Assembly (NCBI RefSeq): GCF_002814235.1
Contig: NZ_PHSU01000003.1
Location: 124,001 to 188,000, forward strand
Direction of reading: 5' to 3'
Length of the DNA stretch: 64,000 nt
From: Pseudomonas sp. QS1027
Lineage (GTDB): Bacteria > Pseudomonadota > Gammaproteobacteria > Pseudomonadales > Pseudomonadaceae
The notes below the pieces were generated by a model. It worked only from the letters and a program-made list of their open reading frames with translations. It was not told where the DNA came from and did no database searches. Shown here piece after piece: positions 1-8,918 of this stretch (positions within the stretch are counted from its first letter, which is position 1; every line of letters begins with the position of its first letter). A program made the position numbers and the translations under genes.

Positions 1-1
1 C

Positions 2-391
2 GGTGAACCGCAGACACCCCAGGAGCTGGTCAACCACCGTTGTCTGCTCAACAGTCATTACAGCGGTCGTGAAGAGTGGCAATACCACCGCGAGCATGAG
101 TTGTTGCGGGTGCGGGTGGCAGGCCCGTTTGCCAGCAATCACTACAACCTGTTGAAGAAAGCGGCGCTGGTGGGCGCCGGTATCGCCCGCCTGCCGTCCT
201 ACGTCCTGCCCGCGGAACTGGCCGACGGGCGTCTACGTTGGTTGCTGCGGGACTACCGCACCCGCGATATGCCGCTGTACCTGGTGCACCCTTACCAAGG
301 CGGCCTGCCGCGTCGTACGCAGGTGTTGGCCGACTATCTGATCGGCTGGTTCAAGCGCAGCGGCGAGGCGTTGGAGCGGCTTCAGCGATAA
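2..391 (+). CDS. LysR-family transcriptional regulator, C-terminal part (5' end outside window)
   Basis: This is the last 129 codons of a gene that begins before the window. The peptide looks like the second half of a LysR substrate-binding domain: a 'VAGPFASNHYNLLKKAALVGAGIARLPSYV' type stretch (split here as the usual 'G.GIA.LP.Y' signature near residues 58-67 of the fragment), followed by the 'L..G.L..LL.DY' and 'LYLVHP' strands and the final 'R.Q.LADYL' helix. The DNA-binding domain is not in view, so effector and targets cannot be inferred. The gene converges on the DoxX gene and overlaps its 3' end by 10 bases. Confidence 0.8.
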   Translation, partial: GEPQTPQELVNHRCLLNSHYSGREEWQYHREHELLRVRVAGPFASNHYNLLKKAALVGAGIARLPSYVLPAELADGRLRWLLRDYRTRDMPLYLVHPYQGGLPRRTQVLADYLIGWFKRSGEALERLQR

Positions 392-885
392 CGTTTGGCG
401 ATCAGGTGATCGATGGAGAACACGCCTGGCCCCTTGGCCATCAGCAGCAACAGGATCGCCATCCAGGTGCCGTGGGTCGGGTAGGCATCCGGGTAGACGA
501 ACAGTTGGATGGTCAGGGTCATGCCAAACAGTCCCAGGGCCGAGAAACGTGTGGCGAACCCCAGCAGGATCAGCACCGGGAAAAAGTGTTCGCCGAAGGC
601 CGACAGATGGGCAGCGACTTCCGGCGACAGCAGCGGCACCTTGTACTCGCTGGCGAACAGCGGGATGGTGGAATCGGCCAGGCGCGGCAGGCCGATATCG
701 AACGTGCCGGAGACAAGGTCGACGGCAAAGCCCTCGACCTTGGTCTGCCCCGATTTCCAGAACACGGCGGCGATGGAGAAACGTGCGACAAAGGCAATCA
801 GGCTGTAAGGGATCATCTCGAAGAGCTGGATGATCCGCCCGACCAGGCGTGCGACAGGGTTCTGTTGTTCTATGCGAATGTTCAT
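382..885 (-). CDS. DoxX-family membrane protein, last gene of the bufferin operon
   Basis: A 167-residue inner-membrane protein of the DoxX family. About four hydrophobic segments are visible, and the typical DoxX pattern 'R....AVFW.SG..K' lies near residues 35-50. The start overlaps the stop of the bufC-like gene by 4 bases, so the two are translationally coupled. DoxX proteins are frequent last members of bufferin (DUF2282/DUF692/DUF2063) operons. Their role there is not established; a redox or quinone-linked membrane role has been proposed for the family. Family assignment is secure, function is inference from context. Confidence 0.88.
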   Translation of the reverse strand: MNIRIEQQNPVARLVGRIIQLFEMIPYSLIAFVARFSIAAVFWKSGQTKVEGFAVDLVSGTFDIGLPRLADSTIPLFASEYKVPLLSPEVAAHLSAFGEHFFPVLILLGFATRFSALGLFGMTLTIQLFVYPDAYPTHGTWMAILLLLMAKGPGVFSIDHLIAKRYR

Positions 886-1658
886 GGGCGGGCCTTTTGT
901 TCTGGATGCAGGTGGGTGATGGCGCTGTAGCGAATCAACAGGGCCAGGGCATGGCTCGGATCGAACGCCGCGCTGGCGTCATAAGCGTAGGCAAGGGCCA
1001 ACTCCAGCGGACAGTCGTTTTGCAGGCTCTGGATAAATACCAGGGTGCCGATATCAATCCTGAACACCTCGACCTGCCAGTGCAGGCGCAGGACCAGCGC
1101 GGCTTCAGCCTGCGTCGGGTCGACCTGTTCCAGCTGGCCTTCGCCTTGATGGGCCTCCCATAACGAGACGACCGCATGGGACGAATTCAGCACGGCGACG
1201 CTGGGGTGCAGGTGAACCTGCAGGGTGTTGAGGGTCTCGGGGGCGGCGAGGTAAACGCCAATTTGTTCCGGGCTCAGGGGCGTCGCATCGGCAGCGTGAT
1301 ACGCGTTGATCCGCAAGCGTTCGAGTCGGGCCATGTCGGCCAGGTAAGGCACGCTCGCCGCAGGGGAAAAGCCCTGGATGAAACTGCCGAAGTCCTGGCC
1401 GTAGTCGTTGAGGATCGGGCTGATGGGGGGGAAGTGCTGGACATAAAGGCTGGCCATGGCACGGAAGAAGTCCTCGCCGACCAGGGCCTTGACCACCGGG
1501 TAGCTGTCCGCCAGGGCATTGATCAGCGAACTCTGGACATTGTTGCGATACACCGCGAAACGACTGGCCGGGTCGGCCCCGTTACGGCTGCACAGGCCCG
1601 CTGGGCAAGGCCGCTGCAAGTCGAGCAATGCGGCGCTGAAGCTGGCTTGGTCGCTCAT
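882..1658 (-). CDS. bufC: BufC/HvfC-type partner protein (DUF2063, putative DNA-binding domain family)
   Basis: A 258-residue protein of the DUF2063 family. The N-terminal 90 residues carry the family pattern, including 'FAVYRNNVQSSLINAL' and 'SYPVVKALVGEDFF'. The C-terminal half has the beta-rich region seen in HvfC/BufC proteins. In related RiPP systems this protein binds the precursor peptide and presents it to the DUF692 enzyme; the annotation 'DNA-binding' comes from an old structural similarity and is probably not its job here. It overlaps the upstream bufB stop by 4 bases and the downstream doxX start by 4 bases, which makes a tightly coupled operon. Confidence 0.88.
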   Translation of the reverse strand: MSDQASFSAALLDLQRPCPAGLCSRNGADPASRFAVYRNNVQSSLINALADSYPVVKALVGEDFFRAMASLYVQHFPPISPILNDYGQDFGSFIQGFSPAASVPYLADMARLERLRINAYHAADATPLSPEQIGVYLAAPETLNTLQVHLHPSVAVLNSSHAVVSLWEAHQGEGQLEQVDPTQAEAALVLRLHWQVEVFRIDIGTLVFIQSLQNDCPLELALAYAYDASAAFDPSHALALLIRYSAITHLHPEQKARP

Positions 1659-2545
1659 GCGCGCACCTCGGCCTGTTTCAGCAGTTCCTCGGCCTGCCCG
1701 GCTTCGGCCAGGAGCACGGCGAAGGCGGGGAGCTGATTGTCGCGTTCGATCAGGGTCGCCATCGGCCCGATCTTATCCAGCACCTGTTGATACAGGGCCC
1801 AGACCGCCTGGTCGATGGGGGCGCCGTGATCGTCGATCAGCAGGCGGTCACCAAGGTTGTCGGTATCTTCGGCAAAACCGGCCAGATGGATTTCTCCCAC
1901 GGCGTGCAGCGGCAGGGACTCGATGTAGGCCAGCGGATCACGCTGGTGGTTGATGCTGGAGACATAGACGTTGTTCACGTCCAGCAGCAACCCGCAGCCG
2001 GTGCGGTGGATGATTTCGCTGATGAAGTCCGCTTCGTCCAGGGTCGAGCGCTGGAATTGCAGGTAAGTCGCCGGGTTCTCCAGCAACATCGGACGCTTCA
2101 AGGTGCTTTGTACCTGGTCGACATGCTCGCAGACCCGCTGCAAGGTGGCGTGGTCATAGGCCAGCGGCAGCAGGTCGTTGAGAAACACCGGGCCGTGGGT
2201 CGACCAGGCCAGGTGTTCGGAAAAGGATTGGGGTTGATAACGTTCGATCAGTACCGCGAGCCGCTTGAGGTGTTCTTTGTCCAACGGGCCTTCGGCGCCA
2301 ATGGACAAACCGACCCCGTGCAGCGACAGCGGGTACTGTTCGCGGATCAAGCCCAGGTAATGATGAAACGGCCCGCCGGCGACCATGTAGTTTTCGGCGT
2401 GAACCTCGAAGAAACCGAGGTCCGGACGGGTCTCGAGTACTGTCTGAAAATGTTCGGTCTTGAGCCCCAGCCCGGTACGGGGCGGGAGCTCGGAGCCGAC
2501 GGCCTGAGCGCGATGAAGGGTAGCGGGTTGCAGTGGCGTTGACAT
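1655..2545 (-). CDS. bufB: BufB, multinuclear non-heme iron oxidative enzyme (MNIO, DUF692)
   Basis: A 296-residue DUF692 TIM-barrel protein, the enzyme class that rewrites cysteines in precursor peptides (MbnB, TglH, BufB). Likely metal ligands are visible in order: 'FFEVHAENYM' (about residue 46), 'SLHGVGLSIG' (about 74), 'FSEHLAWS' (about 108), 'LLENPATYL' (about 155), 'LLLDVNNVYV' (about 188), 'GEIHLAGF' (about 217) and 'DDHG' (about 238). In bufferin systems BufB turns the two central cysteines of the precursor into thiooxazole rings. The precursor gene lies 26 bases upstream and the BufC partner overlaps its end by 4 bases. Confidence 0.92.
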   Translation of the reverse strand: MSTPLQPATLHRAQAVGSELPPRTGLGLKTEHFQTVLETRPDLGFFEVHAENYMVAGGPFHHYLGLIREQYPLSLHGVGLSIGAEGPLDKEHLKRLAVLIERYQPQSFSEHLAWSTHGPVFLNDLLPLAYDHATLQRVCEHVDQVQSTLKRPMLLENPATYLQFQRSTLDEADFISEIIHRTGCGLLLDVNNVYVSSINHQRDPLAYIESLPLHAVGEIHLAGFAEDTDNLGDRLLIDDHGAPIDQAVWALYQQVLDKIGPMATLIERDNQLPAFAVLLAEAGQAEELLKQAEVRA

Positions 2546-2571
2546 CTTCGGCGCTCAGGCAAGTGGGGGGA

Positions 2572-2877
2572 TCAGGCCGCTGGGCCTTGTTTCAGGCTAC
2601 CCATACCGGCAGGGGTCTTGGTGGTTTCGCAAGTACCTGCGGGTACGAATTTCCAGGCGTTGGCCTGGTAGTCCTTGGCTGAAGTCCCGGCACAGGTGGT
2701 GCCAGCGCCTGCAGCGCAATCGTTTTTGCCTTTCAGGGCTACGCCGAAGCATTTTTCCATTGCCGGTTTTGCATCATCGGCGTGGGCGCTCATCGGCAAT
2801 GCCGCCATGCTCAGGGCAGAACCGAGGGCCAGGGCGAGGGTGGCGGCGGACAGGGTGCGGGTGGTGGAAGTGCTCAT
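2572..2877 (-). CDS. bufA1: BufA1, bufferin precursor peptide (DUF2282)
   Basis: A 101-residue exported peptide. The chosen start ATG (2877) has a GGAG about 11 bases upstream and opens a signal peptide of about 33 residues ending in 'MSAHA'; an upstream in-frame ATG at 2931 has no comparable support. The mature part has four cysteines, C43 (EKCFG), C54 (NDCAAG), C62 (TTCAG) and C83 (AGTC), the arrangement of DUF2282 bufferins. By analogy with characterised BufA1 the two central cysteines would be modified by BufB and the outer two would form a disulphide. The family role is periplasmic copper sequestration. It is the first gene of the bufABC-doxX operon. Confidence 0.9.
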   Translation of the reverse strand: MSTSTTRTLSAATLALALGSALSMAALPMSAHADDAKPAMEKCFGVALKGKNDCAAGAGTTCAGTSAKDYQANAWKFVPAGTCETTKTPAGMGSLKQGPAA

Positions 2878-2969
2878 GGTCGATCTCCGATGTGTCTTCA
2901 ATGATGAAAGCAGGGGTTGGGTGGGTTTCAATGCTTTCTTGCCTTACTTGAGCCTTGAGGCCAGGGGTT

Positions 2970-3004
2970 GTTACAGCCTGCGGCAAAAATAATCGATTAT
3001 TTTT
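2970..3004 (-). promoter_or_regulatory. Putative control region of the bufferin operon: perfect 20-bp palindrome plus ECF-like -35
   Basis: Positions 2985-3004 are a perfect 20-base palindrome (AAAAATAATCGATTATTTTT). Ten bases further toward bufA1, on the minus strand, is TGTAACAACCCC (2975-2964). TGTAAC resembles the -35 elements of several extracytoplasmic-function sigma factors, and bufferin genes elsewhere are controlled by such a factor. A matching -10 is not clear, so this is a proposal. No ECF sigma gene lies next to the operon in the window. Confidence 0.35.
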
Positions 3005-3051
3005 CGCGACGGTACCCGGCAAGGCTTTCCCCATCGTTCAGCGGCTAAAGA

Positions 3052-3075
3052 AAAGCCCCGATAAATCGGGGCTTT
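3052..3075 (-). terminator. Terminator of the livHMGF operon
   Basis: An 11-base-pair stem AAAGCCCCGAT / ATCGGGGCTTT with a 2-base loop lies just beyond the livF stop codon. On the minus strand the stem ends in a U-rich run. Confidence 0.85.
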
Positions 3076-3092
3076 GCTTGGTACGCGGGGCA

Positions 3093-3794
3093 TCAACCGC
3101 CCAGATACGCCTCACGCACTTTCGGGTCGGTCAGCAGGTCGTTGCCGCTGCCTTCCATCACCACCCGGCCGTTTTCCAGCACGTAGGCCCGGTCAGCGAT
3201 TTTCAGCGCCTGGTTGGCGTTCTGTTCCACCAGGAACACCGTCACACCGTCCTTGCGCAGCTGTTCGATGATATCGAAGATCTGCTGGATGATGATCGGC
3301 GCCAGGCCCAGGGATGGTTCGTCCAGCAGCAACAGTTTCGGCTTGCTCATCAGTGCCCGGCCAATGGCGAGCATCTGCTGTTCACCGCCGGACATGGTGC
3401 CGCCGCGCTGGTTGAAACGTTCCTTGAGACGTGGGAACAGTCCCAGGACCTTGTCCATCTGCTCCTGATAATCGCCCTTGCTGGTGAAAAAACCTCCCAT
3501 GGAGAGGTTTTCTTCCACGGTCAGGCGGGCGAACACCCGGCGGCCTTCCGGCACCACGGCAATACTCTTGCGCATGATGATGGAGGACTCCTGGCCCACC
3601 AGCTCTTCGCCCATATAACGAATGCTGCCGCTGTGGGCACGGGGTGAACCGCACAGGGTCATCAGCAGGGTGGACTTGCCCGCACCGTTGGCACCGATCA
3701 GGGTGACGATCTCGCCCTGGCGCACTTCGACGTTGACGCTGTGCAGGGCCTGGATCTTGCCGTAGAAGGTGGAAACGTTTTCGAATTGCAGCAT
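3093..3794 (-). CDS. livF: Branched-chain amino-acid ABC transporter ATP-binding protein LivF
   Basis: A 233-residue ABC ATPase. Walker A 'GANGAGKST' is at about residues 34-42, the signature 'MSGGEQQML' at about 134, and Walker B 'LLLLDEPSLGLAP' at about 154. The 'PEGRRVF..LTVEENL' segment is typical of LivF rather than LivG. With LivG it forms the nucleotide-binding pair that drives uptake of leucine, isoleucine and valine through LivHM. It starts directly after the livG stop and is the last gene of livHMGF. Confidence 0.96.
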   Translation of the reverse strand: MLQFENVSTFYGKIQALHSVNVEVRQGEIVTLIGANGAGKSTLLMTLCGSPRAHSGSIRYMGEELVGQESSIIMRKSIAVVPEGRRVFARLTVEENLSMGGFFTSKGDYQEQMDKVLGLFPRLKERFNQRGGTMSGGEQQMLAIGRALMSKPKLLLLDEPSLGLAPIIIQQIFDIIEQLRKDGVTVFLVEQNANQALKIADRAYVLENGRVVMEGSGNDLLTDPKVREAYLGG

Positions 3795-4558
3795 TTACGC
3801 TTCCCCCAGGTAGGCTTTGATCACTTCGGGATTTTCACGGATCTGTTCCGGCGTGCCATCGGCCAGGGGGGTGCCCTGGTTGATCACGACGATATGATCG
3901 GAAATGCTCATGACCAGTTTCATGTCGTGTTCGATCAGCAGCACGGTAACGCTGTGCTCTTCACGCAGAATGCTGATCAGGGCCTTGAGGTCTTCGGTTT
4001 CCTTGGGGTTCAGGCCCGCCGCCGGTTCGTCGAGCATGAGGATCCGCGGACGGGTCATCATGCACCGGGCGATTTCCAGGCGGCGTTGCTGACCGTAGGC
4101 CAGGGTGCCCGCCGGGCGGTTGGCGAACTCGGTCAGGTTGACCTTGTCCAGCCAGTACTCGGCGTATTCCATGGCTTCGCGTTCGCTCTTGCGGAACGCC
4201 GGGGTCTTGAACAACCCGGCCAGGAAGTTGGTGTTCAGGTGCCGGTGCTGGGCGATCAGCAGGTTCTCGACCGCGGTCATGTCCTTGAACAGACGCACGT
4301 TCTGGAAGGTCCGCACCACGCCCTTGCGGGCGATCTCATGGCCGGCCAGGCCCTGGATCGGCTGGCCGTCGAGCAGGATGCTGCCGGCACTCGGCTTGTA
4401 GAACCCGGTCAGGCAGTTGAACACCGTGGTCTTGCCGGCGCCGTTCGGGCCGATCAAGGCCACCACTTGTTTTTCCAGGACGGTCAGGGCCACGCCATTG
4501 ACCGCCAACAGACCACCGAAGCGCATGCTCAGGTCGGTTACTTTCAGGATCTCACGGC

Positions 4559-4562
<4 letters not shown>
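3795..4562 (-). CDS. livG: Branched-chain amino-acid ABC transporter ATP-binding protein LivG
   Basis: A 255-residue ABC ATPase. Walker A 'GPNGAGKTT' is at about residues 38-46, followed by the LivG-type 'TGFY.P..G.I' segment. The '[13 protein letters not shown]' signature is at about 152 and Walker B '[13 protein letters not shown]' at about 173. It pairs with LivF on the cytoplasmic face of the LivHM permease. Its start overlaps the livM stop by 4 bases. Confidence 0.96.
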
Positions 4563-5808
<1,246 letters not shown>

Positions 5809-5812
<4 letters not shown>

Positions 5813-6732
5813 ACTTTCTCAACCTCCGGACGGCCCAGGATGCCGGTCGGCCGGAACAACAGCACCAGAACCAGAAGACCGAATGCCACCACGTCCTTGT
5901 ACTGGTCGCCGAACACGTCGGCGCCAAAGGCTTCGGCCACGCCCAGCACCAGCCCGCCGAGCATGGCGCCCGGAATACTGCCGATGCCGCCCAATACCGC
6001 CGCGGTAAAGGCCTTCAGACCCACCAGGAAGCCGGCGTTGGGGTTGATCACACCGTATTGCATGCTCAGCAGCACGGCCGCGATCGCCGCCAGTGCGGCA
6101 CCGATCACGAAGGTCAGGGCGATGATGTTGTTGGTGTTGATCCCCAGCAGGTTGGCCATCTTGATGTCTTCGGCACAGGCGCGGCAGGCGCGGCCCAGGC
6201 GGGAGCGGGAGATGAACAGGGTCAAGCCGAGCATCGCGAGCAGCGTGACGACGAACACCACGATCTGCATGTAGGAAATCAGCACTTCATGTGCACCACC
6301 TGGCCCGAAGGAGATATTGCCGGGGATCAGGTTGGGGATGGACTTGTCCTTGGAGTCTTGCGCCAGCAGAACGGTGTTCTGCAGGAAAATCGACATGCCG
6401 ATGGCGGAGATCAGCGGAATCAGGCGATTACTGCCACGCAAGGGGCGGTAGGCGATCCGTTCGATACTGTAGCCGTAGGCACTGGTGACGACGATGCTCG
6501 CGATAAAGGCAGCAGTCATCAGCAGGGGGACGCTGTCGAGTCCCATCATGCTCAGTCCGGCAATGGCGATGAACGCCACGTAGGAGCCGATCATGTAGAC
6601 CTCGCCGTGGGCGAAGTTGATCATTCCAATGATGCCGTAAACCATCGTATAGCCGATGGCGATCAGGGCATACGTGCTGCCAACGGTCAGGCCGTTAACC
6701 AGCTGTTGGAAAAAGTGATAGATGTCAGGCAT
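5809..6732 (-). CDS. livH: Branched-chain amino-acid ABC transporter permease LivH
   Basis: A 307-residue inner-membrane permease, first gene of livHMGF. It begins with the LivH signature '[20 protein letters not shown]' and carries the '[15 protein letters not shown]' segment (about residues 37-51) and the coupling loop '[20 protein letters not shown]' at about 178-197. It is separated from the binding-protein gene livK by a strong hairpin, so permease expression depends on read-through or an internal promoter. Confidence 0.96.
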
Positions 6733-6914
6733 TAAAGCGCTCCTAAAAACCTGATACGCATTTCACTGGTGGAGTCATTTTCCCGCTCGGACCCCGTGGA
6801 TCTGCATCCACTTCGGGTGCAAGTTTTGCCAGCGAACCGCTGATGACGGTTTTGAGATTTTCAGGTGGACGGGTTTCCGGATCACGGAAAAACAGGCCCA
6901 TTACCTCGTAAAAC

Positions 6915-6940
6915 AAAGCCCACGGCACGCCGTGGGCTTT
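6915..6940 (-). terminator. Terminator/attenuator between livK and livH
   Basis: A long GC-rich stem (AAAGCCCACGG paired with CCGTGGGCTTT) lies 25 bases beyond the livK stop, upstream of livHMGF on the same strand. It probably terminates most livK transcripts and so makes binding protein more abundant than permease. Confidence 0.85.
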
Positions 6941-6964
6941 ATTGGCAGTCAGTCAGGGCGAGCC

Positions 6965-8083
6965 TTACTGAGGCGATGCTTCGGTTTTAGGTTTGCCGAA
7001 GTGCCACTCGTAGACTACGAATTTGAAGTCTTTGAGGTCACCCTTGGCATCGAAGCTCAGGTCGCCAGTCGGGGTCTTGAAAGTCCCGGCGTGGATGGCT
7101 GCAGCCACTTTGGCCGGGTCTTCGCTCTTGGCGGCGGCGATACCGCCGGCAATGACTTCAACCGCGGAGTAGGAAGGGAACACGAACGGGCCGCTCGGGT
7201 CTTCTTTCTTGGCTTTGAAGGCGTCAGCCAGGGCGACGTTGGCCGGATCCTGGTCGAAGGACTTCGGCAGGGTCACCAGCAGGCCTTCGGAAGCTTCCTT
7301 GGCGATCTGCGAGATGGAGTCGTTACCCACGCCTTCCGGACCCATGAACTTGGCCTTCAGGCCTTTTTCCTCGGATTGACGCAGGATCAGGCCCAGCTCC
7401 GGGTGGTAGCCGCCGTAGTAGACGAAGTCGACGTTGGCTTGCTTGAGCTTGGCGATCAGCGAAGAGAAGTCCTTGTCGCCGGCGTTGATGCCTTCGAACA
7501 CGGCAACCTTGACGCCTTTCTTCTCCAGGGTTTGCTTCACGGCGGTGGCAATGCCTTCACCGTATTGCTGTTTGTCGTGGAGTACCGCAACGATCTTCGG
7601 TTTCACGTGGTCGGCGATGTAGTTACCGGCGGCAGGGCCCTGGGCGCTGTCCAGACCGATGGTACGGAAGACCATTTTGTAACCACGAGCGGTGATTTCC
7701 GGGCTGGTGGCAGCCGGGGTGATCATCACTACGCCTTCGTCTTCGTAAATGTCCGAAGCCGGTTGAGTCGAGCTGGAGCACAGGTGGCCGACAACGAATT
7801 TCACACCGTCGTTCACGACTTTGTTGGCCACGGCGACCGCTTGCTTCGGATCGCAAGCATCATCGTATTCAACGGCTTCGAGTTTCTTGCCATCGACGCC
7901 GCCCTTGGCGTTGATCTGCTCGATAGCCATTTTGGCGCCACTGAACTGCATGTCGCCGTACTGGGCCACAGGGCCGGTTTTCGGGCCGGCAATGCCGATC
8001 TTGATGGTGTCTGCAGCGAAAGAATGGCTGGCAACCCCGGCCAGAACCATAGCGGCGAACAGTTTGGAAATCTGCTTAGTCAT
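6965..8083 (-). CDS. livK: Branched-chain amino-acid ABC transporter, periplasmic binding protein
   Basis: A 372-residue periplasmic binding protein of the LIV type. A signal peptide covers about residues 1-23 (ending 'SHSFA'). The mature part begins 'ADTIKIGIAGPKTGPVAQYG', and the two cysteines that form the family disulphide are in 'YDDACDPKQ' and 'GHLCSSSTQP'. The ligand loop 'ITPAATSPEIT' is also present. It delivers leucine, isoleucine, valine or alanine to LivHM. It is the first gene of the locus and is followed by a terminator before livH. Confidence 0.95.
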   Translation of the reverse strand: MTKQISKLFAAMVLAGVASHSFAADTIKIGIAGPKTGPVAQYGDMQFSGAKMAIEQINAKGGVDGKKLEAVEYDDACDPKQAVAVANKVVNDGVKFVVGHLCSSSTQPASDIYEDEGVVMITPAATSPEITARGYKMVFRTIGLDSAQGPAAGNYIADHVKPKIVAVLHDKQQYGEGIATAVKQTLEKKGVKVAVFEGINAGDKDFSSLIAKLKQANVDFVYYGGYHPELGLILRQSEEKGLKAKFMGPEGVGNDSISQIAKEASEGLLVTLPKSFDQDPANVALADAFKAKKEDPSGPFVFPSYSAVEVIAGGIAAAKSEDPAKVAAAIHAGTFKTPTGDLSFDAKGDLKDFKFVVYEWHFGKPKTEASPQ

Positions 8084-8443
8084 TAGTGCTCCACTCTTGC
8101 TGTTGTAGTTTTTAGAGTCCTACGGCCGTAGCTGTGGGACCGGGTCAGATTTAACGCCGATATCCCGGTTCTTGCCCCGGCAACTGTACCGATACAGTTT
8201 AGTGTGCGCCCTCATCGATTGGATAGCGGGCAGCCGGAGGCAAAATCGAGATATGTCGCTTAAGTGAAAGAAAGAGACAGAATTGCGTCAGATTGGCCTG
8301 CAGATTTTTGTCTGGATGTTGCTAGCTTTCAGCTGCAATCCCTGGCGCCTTCGATCCCCTCGATCACCCCTTCATTTCATCTGGGTTTTTCCAAGCGAGC
8401 CTCGACGTTATGATTGCGCCGATTTTTTCTCAGGTGGAACCCC
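8084..8443. other. 360-bp intergenic region between livK and the DUF2288 gene
   Basis: This region must hold the divergent promoters of livK (minus) and the DUF2288 gene (plus). The only clear structure is an 18-base palindrome at 8182-8199, described separately. No small open frame with a convincing ribosome site was found. Confidence 0.6.
8182..8199. promoter_or_regulatory. Palindromic putative operator upstream of livK
   Basis: AACTGTA-CCGA-TACAGTT is a perfect inverted repeat with 7-base arms, about 100 bases upstream of the livK start. It is not a LexA box, because the CTG/CAG spacing is 8 rather than 10. The regulator is unknown. Confidence 0.4.
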
Positions 8444-8749
8444 ATGATTCAAGAACCTAGCACCCTCTATGCCAAGCTGCTTGGTGAAACCGCATCTATT
8501 CGCTGGGAAGAGCTGCAACCGTTCTTTGCCCGGGGTGCCCTATTGTGGGTCGAGCCGGCACTGGATCTGATCGCCGCCGCCGAGGCCGTGGCCGAGAACC
8601 AGGCTGGGAAAGTCGCTGCATGGCTGGCGAGCGGGGAGCTTGCCAAGGTGTCTGAGTCGCGGGCGCTGGATCTTTTCGAACGGGATCCGGAGTTGTGGGC
8701 GGTGGTGGTTTCACCCTGGGTGATGGTCCAGGAAAGAGCAACAAAATAA
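8444..8749 (+). CDS. DUF2288 family protein
   Basis: A 101-residue soluble protein matching the DUF2288 family in length and pattern ('LYAKLLGETASIRWEELQPFFARGALLWV', seen as 'W.EL...FA.G....V' near residues 17-32, then 'V..W...GEL....' and a C-terminal 'WAVVVSPWVMVQE'). The start is the ATG at 8444, with AGGTGG about 8 bases upstream; the in-frame ATG at 8414 lacks such a site. The family has no known function. Confidence 0.85.
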   Translation: MIQEPSTLYAKLLGETASIRWEELQPFFARGALLWVEPALDLIAAAEAVAENQAGKVAAWLASGELAKVSESRALDLFERDPELWAVVVSPWVMVQERATK

Positions 8750-8870
8750 TTCAGCGCACCTTAATCGTGCATAACCCTTATGCATTTATAGCTGGGCGGT
8801 GTGTAGGTCAGTAACTGCGTTGCGCAGTAATGGCAGTTTGCCCGTGGAGAAAATGCACAGGGGCAGGTGC

Positions 8871-8918
8871 GCCCCACGAGCCGCCAGTCGATGGCTGGCG
8901 GCTCGTGGGGGGCTTTTC
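8871..8918 (+). terminator. Strong terminator between DUF2288 and the tubulin-like gene
   Basis: A 17-base-pair stem (CCCCACGAGCCGCCAG paired with CTGGCGGCTCGTGGGG) with a 7-base loop is followed on the plus strand by GGCTTTTCT. It probably ends the DUF2288 transcript and may also stop the converging minus-strand gene. Confidence 0.8.

Noticed and set aside
1655..2545. Methanobactin biosynthesis enzyme (MbnB)
   Set aside because: The neighbouring precursor is a long DUF2282 peptide with four cysteines and the partner is DUF2063, which fits bufferin and not methanobactin.
6743..6928. 61-codon open frame between livH and livK
   Set aside because: It has no convincing Shine-Dalgarno, overlaps the livK terminator and shows no recognisable pattern. 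It is more likely the untranslated leader of livHMGF.
8182..8199. LexA box upstream of livK
   Set aside because: The CTG and CAG are separated by 8 bases instead of the 10 required.
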